Below, one piece after another: positions 50,713 to 59,556 of a stretch of 64,000 nucleotides of DNA. The translations under genes were made by a program, and so were the position numbers. Within the stretch, counting starts at the first letter, position 1; every line of letters begins with the position of its first letter. Where the stretch lies: assembly GCF_016741935.1 (NCBI RefSeq), contig NZ_JAERRG010000029.1:1-64000 (forward strand). The letters are read 5' to 3'. Source of the stretch: Streptomyces endocoffeicus (GTDB lineage Bacteria > Actinomycetota > Actinomycetes > Streptomycetales > Streptomycetaceae). The notes beneath the pieces were generated by a model that saw nothing but the letters and a program-made list of their open reading frames with translations, was not told where the DNA came from and made no database searches.

Positions 50713-51401
50713 AACGGGCCGAACCGGTAGCCGAAGCCCCGCACGGTCTGGACGTAGCGCGGTCGGCGCGGATTGTCCTCGGTCTTGGCCCGTAACCGCA
50801 TCACACACGCGTCCACCAGGCGGGCGTCACCGTAGAAGCTGTGCTCCCACACCTGTTCCAGGAGCTCCTGGCGGCTGAAGGTCTGCTCCGGGGAGACCGA
50901 GAGGAACAGCAGGAGCTTGAGTTCGGACGGGGCCAGGGCGAGGTCCTCGCCGCGTTTGGCCACGCGCAGGGCGGCGCGGTCGATCTCCAGGTCACCGTAG
51001 GTGGCGCGGTCGGCCGGGGCCGCGGCGTCGGGCTGGGAGGGCGCGACGCGGCGCAGCACGGCACGCATCCGGGCCTCGATGACCTCCCCGCTCGCGGGCT
51101 TGACGACGTAGTCGTCCGCGCCGGCCTCCAGCCCCACCACGACGTCGATGTCGTCCCCGCGTGCGGAGAGGATCACGATGGGCACCTGGCTGGTCTCGCG
51201 GATCCGCCGGCACACCTCCAGACCGCTGATGCCGGGCAGCATCAGGTCGAGCAGCACGATGTCCGGCGCGGCCGCGGCGAGCGCTTCCACGCCGTCTTCG
51301 CCGGTGCCGACCGCCTCGGTCTCGTGGCCGCGTCGCCGCAGCGCCAACGAGACACCGCGGCGCACGGCGGGATCGTCCTCGATCAGCAGGACCCGCGTCA
51401 T
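50709..51401 (-). CDS. OmpR-family response regulator
   Basis: About 230 aa. Receiver domain: LLIEDDPAVRRGVSLALRRR (acidic pocket), phospho-acceptor Asp in DIVLLDLMLPGISG, and Lys in VVKPASGEV. Winged-helix DNA-binding domain: LAPSELKLLLFLSVSPEQTF, then RLVDACVMRLRAKTEDNPRR and VRGFGYRFGPL. Cognate kinase overlaps downstream. The start ATG 51401 has GGAGG nine bases upstream. It is similar to CseB in arrangement, though the sigE gene is absent here. Confidence 0.94.
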   Translation of the reverse strand: MTRVLLIEDDPAVRRGVSLALRRRGHETEAVGTGEDGVEALAAAAPDIVLLDLMLPGISGLEVCRRIRETSQVPIVILSARGDDIDVVVGLEAGADDYVVKPASGEVIEARMRAVLRRVAPSQPDAAAPADRATYGDLEIDRAALRVAKRGEDLALAPSELKLLLFLSVSPEQTFSRQELLEQVWEHSFYGDARLVDACVMRLRAKTEDNPRRPRYVQTVRGFGYRFGPL

Positions 51402-51496
51402 GTGGGCGGCCTCCAAAGGGTGTTCCGGTGGACGTGAGCGAGGGGATGGACCGGGTGTCCATGAACGGGGGTCGCTGCCGGGATCCGCCCGCCCCG

Positions 51497-51559
51497 GCGA
51501 GCGGGGCTGTCGCGAGGGGGGCTGTCGCGAGCGGGGCTATCGCGAGCGGGCGCGCTCGC
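51497..51559. repeat. 15-bp tandem repeats and adjacent perfect palindrome
   Basis: Three 15-bp units (gcgagcggggctgtc-like) at 51497-51541, then GCGAGCG/CGCTCGC arms at 51542-51559. The lipoprotein stop codon lies in the third unit and its last codons in the palindrome. It may act as a terminator or processing site before the response regulator gene. Confidence 0.75.
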
Positions 51560-52154
51560 GGGGGACGGCCGTACCGGTCCGGTCACACATGACCTCCCAT
51601 GGCTTCCCCGCGAGGTCCGGCTCGTGGACTCGCACGACCACGTCCACCGGTTTCCTCCCGCCCGGGATTCCCGGTGCCGCGGCCACCGTGCACACCAGCT
51701 GGCTCACCGCCACCTTGTCCAGTTCCGCCACCGGCCACGGCGGATACAGGTCGACCGCGTCCGGCGACGCTCGCGCGCGGACCCGGTGGGTGCCCGTCGG
51801 CAGTGCCGTGCCCAGACCGCGTCGCCTCTCGGCGGCCGAGGGCCCGCCCAGCAGCGCGTTGAGCGCCTGCTGCGGCCCGGCCCCGGAAGGCGCCGGGCGG
51901 GTCGCGGGCCAGGTTCCGTACGCGGTGGCGAAGTACACCCGCAGCAGCTCCGCCCGGTCGGCGGTCAGCCCGCCCGACGCGGGCGCCCCCGCCGCCGTCG
52001 GCCCGGTGTCGGAGATTCCGCAGCCCGCCAGCGCCACCGTGGCCGTGAGCGCGGCGACGGCGGAGAGCGGGGGCACCGGCCGGTACCGCGCTCTTCCCCC
52101 GATCCGCTTGCCGCGGCGGGCCGTTCGGCCCCTCGTGGTGTGCTCGTCCCGCAT
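51537..52154 (-). CDS. GerMN-domain-like lipoprotein (CseA-like)
   Basis: About 205 aa from ATG 52154. A Tat-compatible basic N-terminus leads to a lipobox (TVALAGC). The mature domain shows the GerMN/sporulation-lipoprotein pattern: QQALNALLGGPSAAERRRGL, TALPTGTHRVRAR, and AELDKVAVSQLVCTVAAA. It lies directly upstream of the two-component pair on the same strand, as CseA does with CseB-CseC in Streptomyces. A role in modulating the kinase at the envelope is inferred from that arrangement. Confidence 0.8.
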   Translation of the reverse strand: MRDEHTTRGRTARRGKRIGGRARYRPVPPLSAVAALTATVALAGCGISDTGPTAAGAPASGGLTADRAELLRVYFATAYGTWPATRPAPSGAGPQQALNALLGGPSAAERRRGLGTALPTGTHRVRARASPDAVDLYPPWPVAELDKVAVSQLVCTVAAAPGIPGGRKPVDVVVRVHEPDLAGKPWEVMCDRTGTAVPRERARSR

Positions 52155-52223
52155 CCGCCAAGTCTCCCTCGTCCTCTGCGGGCAGCTGCGGGCAACTGCG
52201 GGCAGCACCCACGCGCCCGATCC

Positions 52224-53429
52224 CTAGGGTGCCATCAGCCGGTTCACGTCCACCGTCCCCGCCCCGGGGTGCGGCCGCGGTACGGCCGCCCACACCACGA
52301 CGGCCACGGCCGCCGCGGCGGACAGCGCCACCAGCCCCCGGCGTCCGCTCGCCCACCCCGCACGGAACCGCACCGGGTCCTCCACCCAGACCTTCGACAG
52401 CACGGCCGCCACGAGCGACATGCCGATCGCCAGGGCGGTGCGGCCCCATCCGCCGACTCCGAACACCGGGTCCGGCAGCAGCAGATACACCGGCCAGTGC
52501 CACAGGTACAGGCTGTACGACCACTCGCCCAGCCGGCGCGGGACGGCGCTGCCCACCAACCGTCCGACGTATCCGTCCGCCGTCCGGGCCAGCAGCGCGA
52601 TCAGCGCGGCGGCGGCCAGGGAATGGGCGAACATCCCGCCCCGGAACAGCCCGGGAGAACTCTGGCCGCCGGTCAGCACCCAGGACGCGACGAGCCCGCC
52701 ACCCAGCAGCGCGCATATCCCGTCCACGGCCCGCCGGGGGACGCGGGCGCACAGCTCCCGTACCGGCGCGGTGGCGGCCAGCGCGCCCAGCAGCAGCGCG
52801 AAGGCCCGGGTGTCGGTGCCCTCGTACGCCCGTGTGGTGTCCACCGCGTCGCCCAAGTCCCGCATGAGCGCCGCGGAGGCGAGGGCGCCGGCCGCGGCGA
52901 GGACGGCGACGCGCCGCTCACCGGCCCGGCCGCGTCCGGCGGCCGCGACCACCAGCGGCCACGCCAGGTAGAACTGCCACTCGACGGCGATGCTCCACAG
53001 ATGGGAGAACAGCCGGGTGCCGGAGGCGTTCCAGTAGCCGATCCGTTCGGTGATGAAGTGCCAGTTGACCCCCTGCACCGCCACCCAGGGCGCGTCGTCG
53101 AGCGCGGAACCGAGCAGTGCGGGCGATCCGAACGCCCAGGCCGCCGGCAGGGTCAGCAAACCCATCACGGTGAGCGCCGGCAGCAGACGCCGCGCCCGGC
53201 GCCCCCAGAACGCCGCCAGGTCGATCCGGCCCCGCCCGGCCGCCTCCGTCAGCAGCAGGCGCGTGATCAAGAAGCCCGACAGGACGAAGAACAGGTCCAC
53301 GCCCAGGAAGCCTCCGCTCAGATGCCCGGCGTGAAAGAGCAGCACGGCCGCGACGGCGAATCCGCGCAGGCCGTCGAGCGGGGCGAGATGGTCACGGCCG
53401 GCGGTACGCACGGCGGGCCCGCCGGTCAC
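52224..53429 (-). CDS. OafA/YrhL-type acyltransferase, membrane
   Basis: About 401 aa with ten or so membrane helices. Acyltransferase-3 motifs: HLAPLDGLRGFAVAAVLLFH (catalytic His region RGxAxxxVxxxH), GGFLGVDLFFVLSGFLITRLLL, RRARRLLPAL, and SIAVEWQFYLAWPL. It carries an acyl group across the membrane to an envelope polymer. GTG 53429 overlaps the stop of the upstream SGNH gene (GTGA). Together they resemble a split OatA-like O-acetylation system. Confidence 0.92.
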   Translation of the reverse strand: MTGGPAVRTAGRDHLAPLDGLRGFAVAAVLLFHAGHLSGGFLGVDLFFVLSGFLITRLLLTEAAGRGRIDLAAFWGRRARRLLPALTVMGLLTLPAAWAFGSPALLGSALDDAPWVAVQGVNWHFITERIGYWNASGTRLFSHLWSIAVEWQFYLAWPLVVAAAGRGRAGERRVAVLAAAGALASAALMRDLGDAVDTTRAYEGTDTRAFALLLGALAATAPVRELCARVPRRAVDGICALLGGGLVASWVLTGGQSSPGLFRGGMFAHSLAAAALIALLARTADGYVGRLVGSAVPRRLGEWSYSLYLWHWPVYLLLPDPVFGVGGWGRTALAIGMSLVAAVLSKVWVEDPVRFRAGWASGRRGLVALSAAAAVAVVVWAAVPRPHPGAGTVDVNRLMAP

Positions 53430-54250
53430 TTGCAACCGAGCTTGGTGAACCGCTCGTCGTCGGTCCACGAGCCCTCGGCCCACTCCTCGGGCGGGGCCGG
53501 GGCGAAGCCGTACCGCTTGCCCAGCTCCCCGCCCAGCCACTTGGCGAAGGCGGCCGAGCCCTGCTGGCATGAGTGGATGCCGTCGGGGGCCCGCAGTGCC
53601 TTCGCCGCACCGCTGTCGGTGCCCCACAGGCGCGCGGAGTCGAGGAAGCGCACCCCTCCGCCGCCGGCCTCGGCGACCTCCTCGGCCACCTCCGGCGCGC
53701 TCTTGATCGCGCTCTCGTACTTCTTGTAGAAGTCATCCACTTTGAAGGGCGGGGCGGAGACGATGACGAGCTCGGCACCGGCGTCCCGCGCGGCCTTCGC
53801 GAACTTCTCGTAAGAGGCGCGCTGCTGTTGGCGGGTGCCCCAGTCGTAGGTGGTGATCTGGTACGCGATCACGTTCGGCCGGAACGCGGCGATGTTCTTC
53901 TTCAGCTCCTTCCACGTGGTCTTCGCGAGCTGACGGCTCATCCTGTCGCCGTTGACGACAGTGCCGCCGCCGTCGGAGGAGGCGTTCTCGAACTCCACGC
54001 CCGCCGCCGTCAGCGCCGCCCGCAGCGCTGGTCCTTCGGCACCGGCGATGGAGTCGCCCATCCACAGGACCTTTGTGTCGCTCTTCCGCTCTTTCGGAGG
54101 CGACGATGAGCTCCGCTTGACGCCCGAGTCGCTGTCGGCGCCGCATCCGGTCAGGGCGACCGCGCTCACGGTGGTCGCGGCGAGAACGCAGAGGAGCAAG
54201 GGGCGACGGCGACGGGGAGAGAGGCCACGGGGGCCGGTTTCGATCGGCAT
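53426..54250 (-). CDS. SGNH-hydrolase lipoprotein
   Basis: A 274-aa lipoprotein (lipobox ALTGC after a basic N-terminus). SGNH blocks: VLWMGDSIAGAEGPAL (Ser in GDS), NVIAYQITTYDW, and the catalytic Asp-x-x-His in APDGIHSCQQG. Acts outside the membrane as the acyl-transfer or esterase partner of the overlapping acyltransferase gene. A Lys/Ser-rich linker follows the lipid anchor. Confidence 0.9.
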   Translation of the reverse strand: MPIETGPRGLSPRRRRPLLLCVLAATTVSAVALTGCGADSDSGVKRSSSSPPKERKSDTKVLWMGDSIAGAEGPALRAALTAAGVEFENASSDGGGTVVNGDRMSRQLAKTTWKELKKNIAAFRPNVIAYQITTYDWGTRQQQRASYEKFAKAARDAGAELVIVSAPPFKVDDFYKKYESAIKSAPEVAEEVAEAGGGGVRFLDSARLWGTDSGAAKALRAPDGIHSCQQGSAAFAKWLGGELGKRYGFAPAPPEEWAEGSWTDDERFTKLGCK

Positions 54251-54361
54251 GACCCCAGAGAATCAGCGGGTTTCGCCGCTCAGGGGGGCTGTCATCGTCT
54301 CATCACACAACGAGAATGCGGCCATCATGATGGCCATCATGGCGATCGTCCTGCGCGGGGG

Positions 54362-55711
54362 TCAGGTGGGAGCGGTCCACGTCTCGCCGTGGGTCTCGCG
54401 GGTCTCGCGGGCGTGTTCGTCCGTACGGGCGTCGTAGGCCATCAACCGGGGCAGCGCCAGCGCCAGCAGGCCGACCGAGGCCACACAGGCCAGTCCGCCG
54501 GACCACACCGAGGCCCGTACGCCCACCCAGCCGGCCATGGAACCGGCCCGGACCTGGCCCAGTTGGGGGCCGGTCGCGTAGGAGAGCAGCTCGATACCGG
54601 CCAGCCGGCCGCGCAGCTTCTCCGGGATCGTCTGGTTCCACAGCGTGGCGCGGAACAGCCCGCTGACCATGTCCCCGCCGCCCGCCACCGCCAGGCACAG
54701 CAGCACCAGCCAGACGTTGGACAGCCATCCGGCCGCCGCCATGGCCAGGCCCCAGACGGCCGCGCCCGCGACCACCAGCCGGCCGTGGCGGTGCACCCGG
54801 GACGCCCAGCCGCTGGTCGCGCTGACCACCACCGAGCCGATCGAACCCGCCGCGTACATCAGGCCCAGCGCCCAGGGCGCGTCCAGATCGTCGGCGAGGA
54901 AGGGGAAGATCGCGTTCGGGAAGGCGAAGAACATGGCGGCCATGTCCACGGCGTAGGTGCCCAGCAGCTCCTTGCGCCGCCAGGCGTAGCGCGCGCCCTC
55001 GCCGATCGCGCGCAGCGACGGCGGCTCGGCGTCGTGCGCGGGCGGGGCGGAGGCCAGCCGGAGCGCCAGCAGCCCGGAGGCGGCGAAGGTCAGCAGATCG
55101 AGGCCGTAGGCGAGCGGCAGCCCGGCGTACGCCACGACGACCCCGGCGAGCGAGGGCCCCGCGATCGCGGACAGCTGCCAGCGCAGCGAGTTGAGCGCGG
55201 CGGCCGCGGTCAGCTGGCCGTGCGGGACGATCCGGGCCACCACCGCGTCGATGGCGGGGCGCTGCAGCCCGGTCAGCGCACTGGCCAGCGCGGCCACCAC
55301 ATACAGCGGCCACAGCATGGGATCCGGCAGCACGCTGTTGACCAGCAACAGCGCGGAGAGCAGCCCGAGCCCGGCCTCGGTGAGCAGGATCAGCCGCCGC
55401 CGGTCGACGGCGTCGGCCAGCGCACCGCCGTACAGCCCGAAGACGATCAGCGGCACCAGCTCGACCGCCCCGATCGCGCCCACCGCGGCGGCGGAGCCCG
55501 TCAACTCCTTGATCTGCAGCGGCAGCGCCACCATCGTCAGGAAGCTGCCGAAGGCGGTCACCAGCCCCGCGGTCCACAGCAGCCGGAAGTCGCGGGAGGA
55601 GTGCCACGGGGCGAGATCGGGCAGCAGCGCGCGAGCCCGCCGCGGCGCGCGGCGCGGCGCGCGGCGCGGCGCGCGGGGCGCGGGAGGGTCGTCCTGGTCG
55701 GTCAAGGCCAC
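54362..55711 (-). CDS. MFS transporter (enterobactin-exporter-like)
   Basis: A 449-aa protein with 12 membrane helices. N-terminal hydrophilic tail contains RAPRRAPRRAPRRA from a 12-bp repeat. WHSSRDFRLLWTAGLVTAFG is the helix 1 motif of this subgroup, followed by GLYGGALADAVDRRRLI (MFS loop motif) and SGLFRATLWNQTIPEKLRGR in the second half. It may export a metabolite. No specific substrate is inferred. GTG start at 55711. Confidence 0.88.
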   Translation of the reverse strand: MALTDQDDPPAPRAPRRAPRRAPRRARALLPDLAPWHSSRDFRLLWTAGLVTAFGSFLTMVALPLQIKELTGSAAAVGAIGAVELVPLIVFGLYGGALADAVDRRRLILLTEAGLGLLSALLLVNSVLPDPMLWPLYVVAALASALTGLQRPAIDAVVARIVPHGQLTAAAALNSLRWQLSAIAGPSLAGVVVAYAGLPLAYGLDLLTFAASGLLALRLASAPPAHDAEPPSLRAIGEGARYAWRRKELLGTYAVDMAAMFFAFPNAIFPFLADDLDAPWALGLMYAAGSIGSVVVSATSGWASRVHRHGRLVVAGAAVWGLAMAAAGWLSNVWLVLLCLAVAGGGDMVSGLFRATLWNQTIPEKLRGRLAGIELLSYATGPQLGQVRAGSMAGWVGVRASVWSGGLACVASVGLLALALPRLMAYDARTDEHARETRETHGETWTAPT

Positions 55712-55805
55712 GAGGCGACATCGTCCGGCCGGGCCGCCGTGCCGGGCAACCGAATTACGGTCCGTGGGGCGCCGTCACTGGTGTCCGCGCCTGTGGCCAT
55801 GCCGG

Positions 55806-56816
55806 TCAGCGGCTTGGTGACAGTGGCGGATGCCGAGGCCTGCGGGCTCGGGTGGACGACGCGCGCAGCGTCAGGCGGGTGGGAACGATGGTCGGAACCG
55901 GTACGTGCCCTGGTGTCTCGATGAGGTCGACCAGCGCGGTGACCGCGGCCGGCATCGACTTGTCAGGAGCGAGCGACAGAGTGCTGACCGGAGGGTCGCA
56001 GAGGGCGTACGAAGGATCCTCACTCGCGCAGACGACGAGCAGATCCTCGGGGATGCTGAGGCCGATACGAGCCGCGCTCGCCAGGACGTGGCGGCCGCAG
56101 TAGTCGTAGATCCCGAAGACGGCGTCGGGACGGTCGGGGGAGGCGAGGACGCTGTCGAAGGGCGCGTCGGGGTCCCATGGGTGGGTGTTCCCTATGACTC
56201 GCGGTAAGTGGCCGTGGTGGCTGCACCAGTTGGTGTAAGCGGCGACGCAGGCGCGCGTGTAGTGCTCCCCTCCCGGTCCGGCGAGGAGGACGATGCGGCG
56301 AGCGCCCTGGGCGGCCAGGTGGTCGAGCACACGACGGGTCGCGGCCGTGTGGTCATTGTCCACCCACGCTTCACCGGGCTTCGGGTCGACGGGGCGGCCG
56401 TCGAAGGCGAGTGGGATGGAGCGGGCCCGGAGCACGTCCGCGATCGGGTCATCGGCGGGGCTGTCCACCAGGACGACACCCGCGACGTGCAGTGCCGACC
56501 ACAGGTCCTCGTGGGCGACGGAGGGGAGTGTGATGAGCGCGTAGCCGTGGCTGTGGGCGGCGGCCGTGGCCGCGACGATCGCCTGGGAGAAGTACGGGAC
56601 TTCGGCGAAATTCCAGTCCGTGCGCCCATACGTCGTGACGGCGAGGCCGAGAATGCGCGGTGCGGGAGAGCCTCCGTAGCCGAGCGCCGAGGCCAGTGCG
56701 CGGACGCGAGCGCGGGTACTCGGGGTCATACGGCCGGTGCCGTTGAGGGCGTGTGAGACCGTGGCCGTCGAGACCTCGGCCGCTTTCGCCACATCGGCCA
56801 GGATTACCCGGGACAT
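55806..56816 (-). CDS. LacI-family transcriptional regulator
   Basis: A 336-aa regulator. N-terminal LacI HTH at residues 5-50: LADVAKAAEVSTATVSHALN, GTGRMTPSTRARVRALASAL. Hinge, then a periplasmic-binding-like domain (LAVTTYGRTDWNF, VLVDSPADDPIAD, VDNDHTAATRRVLDHLAAQG). Divergent from a flavin amine oxidase gene, with 143 bases between. GCGAATTYCK direct repeats at 56851-56870 may be part of its operator. The start ATG 56816 has no clear ribosome binding site, so leaderless initiation is possible. Confidence 0.92.
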   Translation of the reverse strand: MSRVILADVAKAAEVSTATVSHALNGTGRMTPSTRARVRALASALGYGGSPAPRILGLAVTTYGRTDWNFAEVPYFSQAIVAATAAAHSHGYALITLPSVAHEDLWSALHVAGVVLVDSPADDPIADVLRARSIPLAFDGRPVDPKPGEAWVDNDHTAATRRVLDHLAAQGARRIVLLAGPGGEHYTRACVAAYTNWCSHHGHLPRVIGNTHPWDPDAPFDSVLASPDRPDAVFGIYDYCGRHVLASAARIGLSIPEDLLVVCASEDPSYALCDPPVSTLSLAPDKSMPAAVTALVDLIETPGHVPVPTIVPTRLTLRASSTRARRPRHPPLSPSR

Positions 56817-56959
56817 AGGCCACAGGCTACGAGAACCGTCGATTTGGCGGGCGAATTCCTGCGAATTTCGTTGTGGGCCAGGGCTGGCGGTCAACGGATT
56901 AACCAAGCAGGGTGCGCACTGGGCCTTGAGCCCCTTCCCCCACCTCTCAGGAGATCCCT

Positions 56960-58546
56960 GTGCCTTCTGGCAGTAACCCTTGGATGCGAGCCCTGCGCGC
57001 GCCGGGTGACGCGACTCGGCGGACCACGGCCGAGGATGCCGGAACGACCCGGCGTACGATCCTGCGCGGCTCGCTCGCCACCGCGGGCCTGTTCGCCGTC
57101 GACGTCCAGTCGGGGCAGCCGGCCTCGGCGGCCGACCACCGGACGGATTCCTCGCCTGCGGCAGCGGAGCGTTCCACACCGCATGACGCGCGCGTGGTCG
57201 TCGTCGGCGCCGGACTCGCCGGGCTCACTGCCGCGTACCGGTTGGCCCGCCGAGGCGTCCACGTCCAGGTTTTCGAGGCGCGAGACGACCGTGTGGGCGG
57301 TCGTTGCTGGACCGCGAGGGGTTTCTCGGGCGACCAGATCGCCGAGCACGGAGGTGAGCGCATCGACACGCGTCACACCCATATCCGCAAGCTCGCGGGC
57401 GAGCTCGGTCTGGAACTGGAGGAGGAGAACCCGGACCGCCGGCACGGCAAGCGAGGAATCACCTTTCTCCAGGGCGCTGTGCGGGACGACACCGCGATCT
57501 ACAAGGACCTGGACCTGGTCCTGAAGCGGCTGCGGGCCGACGCGAAGCGCATCGGCAGCTACTTCGCCGATCGGGCCTCCCGCGCCGCCCGCGACTTCGA
57601 CCAGCTCTCCGTACGCGACTGGCTTCACGCCAACGTACCCGGTGGCATGAGTTCGTTGCTCAGCTCCAGCATCGCCTGCGGAGTCGGCACCTTCTTCGGC
57701 AACGACGCGGCCGAACTGAGCGCGATCAATCTCATCGAGCAGAACGCCGGAGTTGATGACGGCACAGCGGATGAGAAGTACCACGTCAAGGGCGGCAACG
57801 ACCTGATTCCAGGCGGACTGGCCGCCGGACTGCCCAAGCCGGCCCTGCACTTCGACGCCCCGTTGCTCGCTGTGCGCCGCACTGGCGACACCTACCGGCT
57901 GCGCTTCGGCGGCATCCGCGAGGAGGTGATCGCCGACCGCGTCGTCTTCGCACTGCCGTTCACCACACTGCGCCGTGTCGACCTCGACGACTCGGGGCTC
58001 AGCGCTCGCAAGCGCGAAGTCATCGACAACCACGGTATGGGCACGGATGCCAAGCTCATGCTGCAGTTCGACCGGCAGTTCCACCAGTTCGAGGACTTCA
58101 GCGGGCGCATCAAAGCCGACAACCCGCAGCTGTCCACCTGGGATACTTCGTCCTACCAGACCGGGGCAGAGGGGTTGCTCACCCTCTTCGTCGGTGGCTG
58201 GAGCGGCTCCTCCTACCCCACCGCGAGACCGCATGGCGAGCCGTCCGCCGCGGTCACCGGCGCGGCACTCGGTCACCTCGAGGCACTCGTACCCGGCCTG
58301 AAGGATGCGTACAACGGCCGTGGCTGGCTGGACTCCTGGGTCGACGACCCCTGGGCACGTGGTTCGTACGCCTCCTATCGGCCGGGCCAGTACACCAAGT
58401 ACTGGGGCTGGACCGGCCGCCCCGAGGGCCGGCTGCACTTCGCGGGCGAACACACCAGCACGCATAGCCAGGGGTATCTCAACGGGGCCGTGGAGAGCGG
58501 CGAGCGAGTGGCCCGCGAGGTGCTCACCGCACTCGGACGTTCGTGA
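56960..58546 (+). CDS. Secreted flavin-containing amine oxidase
   Basis: A 528-aa FAD-dependent oxidase. A Tat signal (TRRTILRGSLATAGLFAVD) precedes the enzyme. FAD-binding VVVVGAGLAGLTAAYRLARR near residue 78, substrate-region VFEARDDRVGGRCWTARGF, HGGERIDTRHTHIRKLA, and C-terminal GRLHFAGEHTSTHSQGYLNGAVESG. It oxidises a primary amine or amino acid outside the cell, making H2O2. GTG start at 56960 after AGGAGA. Control by the divergent LacI protein is likely. Confidence 0.92.
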   Translation: MPSGSNPWMRALRAPGDATRRTTAEDAGTTRRTILRGSLATAGLFAVDVQSGQPASAADHRTDSSPAAAERSTPHDARVVVVGAGLAGLTAAYRLARRGVHVQVFEARDDRVGGRCWTARGFSGDQIAEHGGERIDTRHTHIRKLAGELGLELEEENPDRRHGKRGITFLQGAVRDDTAIYKDLDLVLKRLRADAKRIGSYFADRASRAARDFDQLSVRDWLHANVPGGMSSLLSSSIACGVGTFFGNDAAELSAINLIEQNAGVDDGTADEKYHVKGGNDLIPGGLAAGLPKPALHFDAPLLAVRRTGDTYRLRFGGIREEVIADRVVFALPFTTLRRVDLDDSGLSARKREVIDNHGMGTDAKLMLQFDRQFHQFEDFSGRIKADNPQLSTWDTSSYQTGAEGLLTLFVGGWSGSSYPTARPHGEPSAAVTGAALGHLEALVPGLKDAYNGRGWLDSWVDDPWARGSYASYRPGQYTKYWGWTGRPEGRLHFAGEHTSTHSQGYLNGAVESGERVAREVLTALGRS

Positions 58547-58689
58547 GCGGCGCCCTCGTCGCTCCGATATTCCAGGGGGAGGTGAGGCACCCGCGGCTCC
58601 GTACGGGCGCCGTCACCCGCGGGCCCGTACGGGCGCCGTCACTCGCTGCCCGGCGCGGGCGCCGTTTCCGCAGGTCTGCGCGGGGGCCG

Positions 58690-59295
58690 TCACCAGTGGG
58701 CCGGAGGAGGTGCCGTGAGGCGGTCGGCCAGTCGGGCCAGCCGGTCCTGGAAGCGGCGGCGGCCCGGGCGCGGCAGGCTGTTTTCCCCGGCGGCGGCGCT
58801 GACCAGGTGCTGGAGGGTGTCGAGGTCGAGTTCGCCGCTCTCGGGGGCGGAGAGCGCGTCATGGGCCAGGGCGTGCAGATCGGTGTCGCCGCCGTCGAGG
58901 GCGAGCACGGTCGCCCCGCCCCGGCGGGCGTCGTTCACCCGCTCCAGCAGCCCGGTCCCGGGGTCGCCCGGCGCGACCACCAGCAGGGTTTCCCCGCGGC
59001 CCGCCCGCTCCAGCCGCCCGAGCCCGACCGCCAGATGCGCGGGGACGGCGGTGCCCTCCGGCACCCGGTGGCGGACGAGGGTGGGGGACAGCTCGGGCAG
59101 CCCGGACCAGGCGGCCTCGTCGTCGAGGTGCGCGGCCAGGTGCCACGGTTCGTAAGCCTCGCTGCCGACCAGCAGCAGTCCGCCCGCGCGCGGTCCGACC
59201 GAGGCCCGTAGCGAGCCCGCGAAGCGGCGGGTGGCCTGGAGCCATTCCGTTCCGGCGAGGACTTCGCGCAGCAGCGTGACCCTTACGGCGTCCAT
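58690..59295 (-). CDS. Conserved hypothetical protein (Rossmann-like)
   Basis: A 201-aa soluble protein: LLLVGSEAYEPWHLAAHLDD, then AVGLGRLERAGRGETLLVVA, GATVLALDGGDTDLHALAHD and a C-terminal RRRFQDRLARLADRL. The pattern of hydrophobic strands and loops suggests a Rossmann-like fold. No catalytic motif was recognised. It precedes the sialidase operon on the opposite strand. Direct repeats (tacgggcgccgtcac) lie at about 58601-58640, downstream of its 3' end. Confidence 0.72.
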   Translation of the reverse strand: MDAVRVTLLREVLAGTEWLQATRRFAGSLRASVGPRAGGLLLVGSEAYEPWHLAAHLDDEAAWSGLPELSPTLVRHRVPEGTAVPAHLAVGLGRLERAGRGETLLVVAPGDPGTGLLERVNDARRGGATVLALDGGDTDLHALAHDALSAPESGELDLDTLQHLVSAAAGENSLPRPGRRRFQDRLARLADRLTAPPPAHW

Positions 59296-59492
59296 GGCAT
59301 CCGGATCCTGCCCCGGCCCGCGCCCCGGCGGGCCCGATTCGGGCCCGGCTCACCCGTTCGGGGCATATGCGACAGGCATGCCGTCGACCCGGCCCGCGCC
59401 CGGCGCCCACGCGCCCCCCGTTCGCGTCTCCAACTGTTCATGCGCCGTCTCTTGACGCTCTGTGAGGCAAACCCTAAGGTCGCCGCACACAA

Positions 59493-59509
59493 GGGACGTC
59501 CTACGTCCC
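59493..59509 (+). promoter_or_regulatory. Palindromic operator upstream of the sialidase operon
   Basis: GGGACGT-CCT-ACGTCCC, perfect 7-bp arms, 48 bases before the sialidase start. It is a probable site for a GntR-type or similar dimeric repressor. No regulator gene lies next to it in the window. Confidence 0.75.
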
Positions 59510-59556
59510 ATTTATCTGACTCGGCACTCGATTGCGACGGGGCATCGGGAGGTCTG

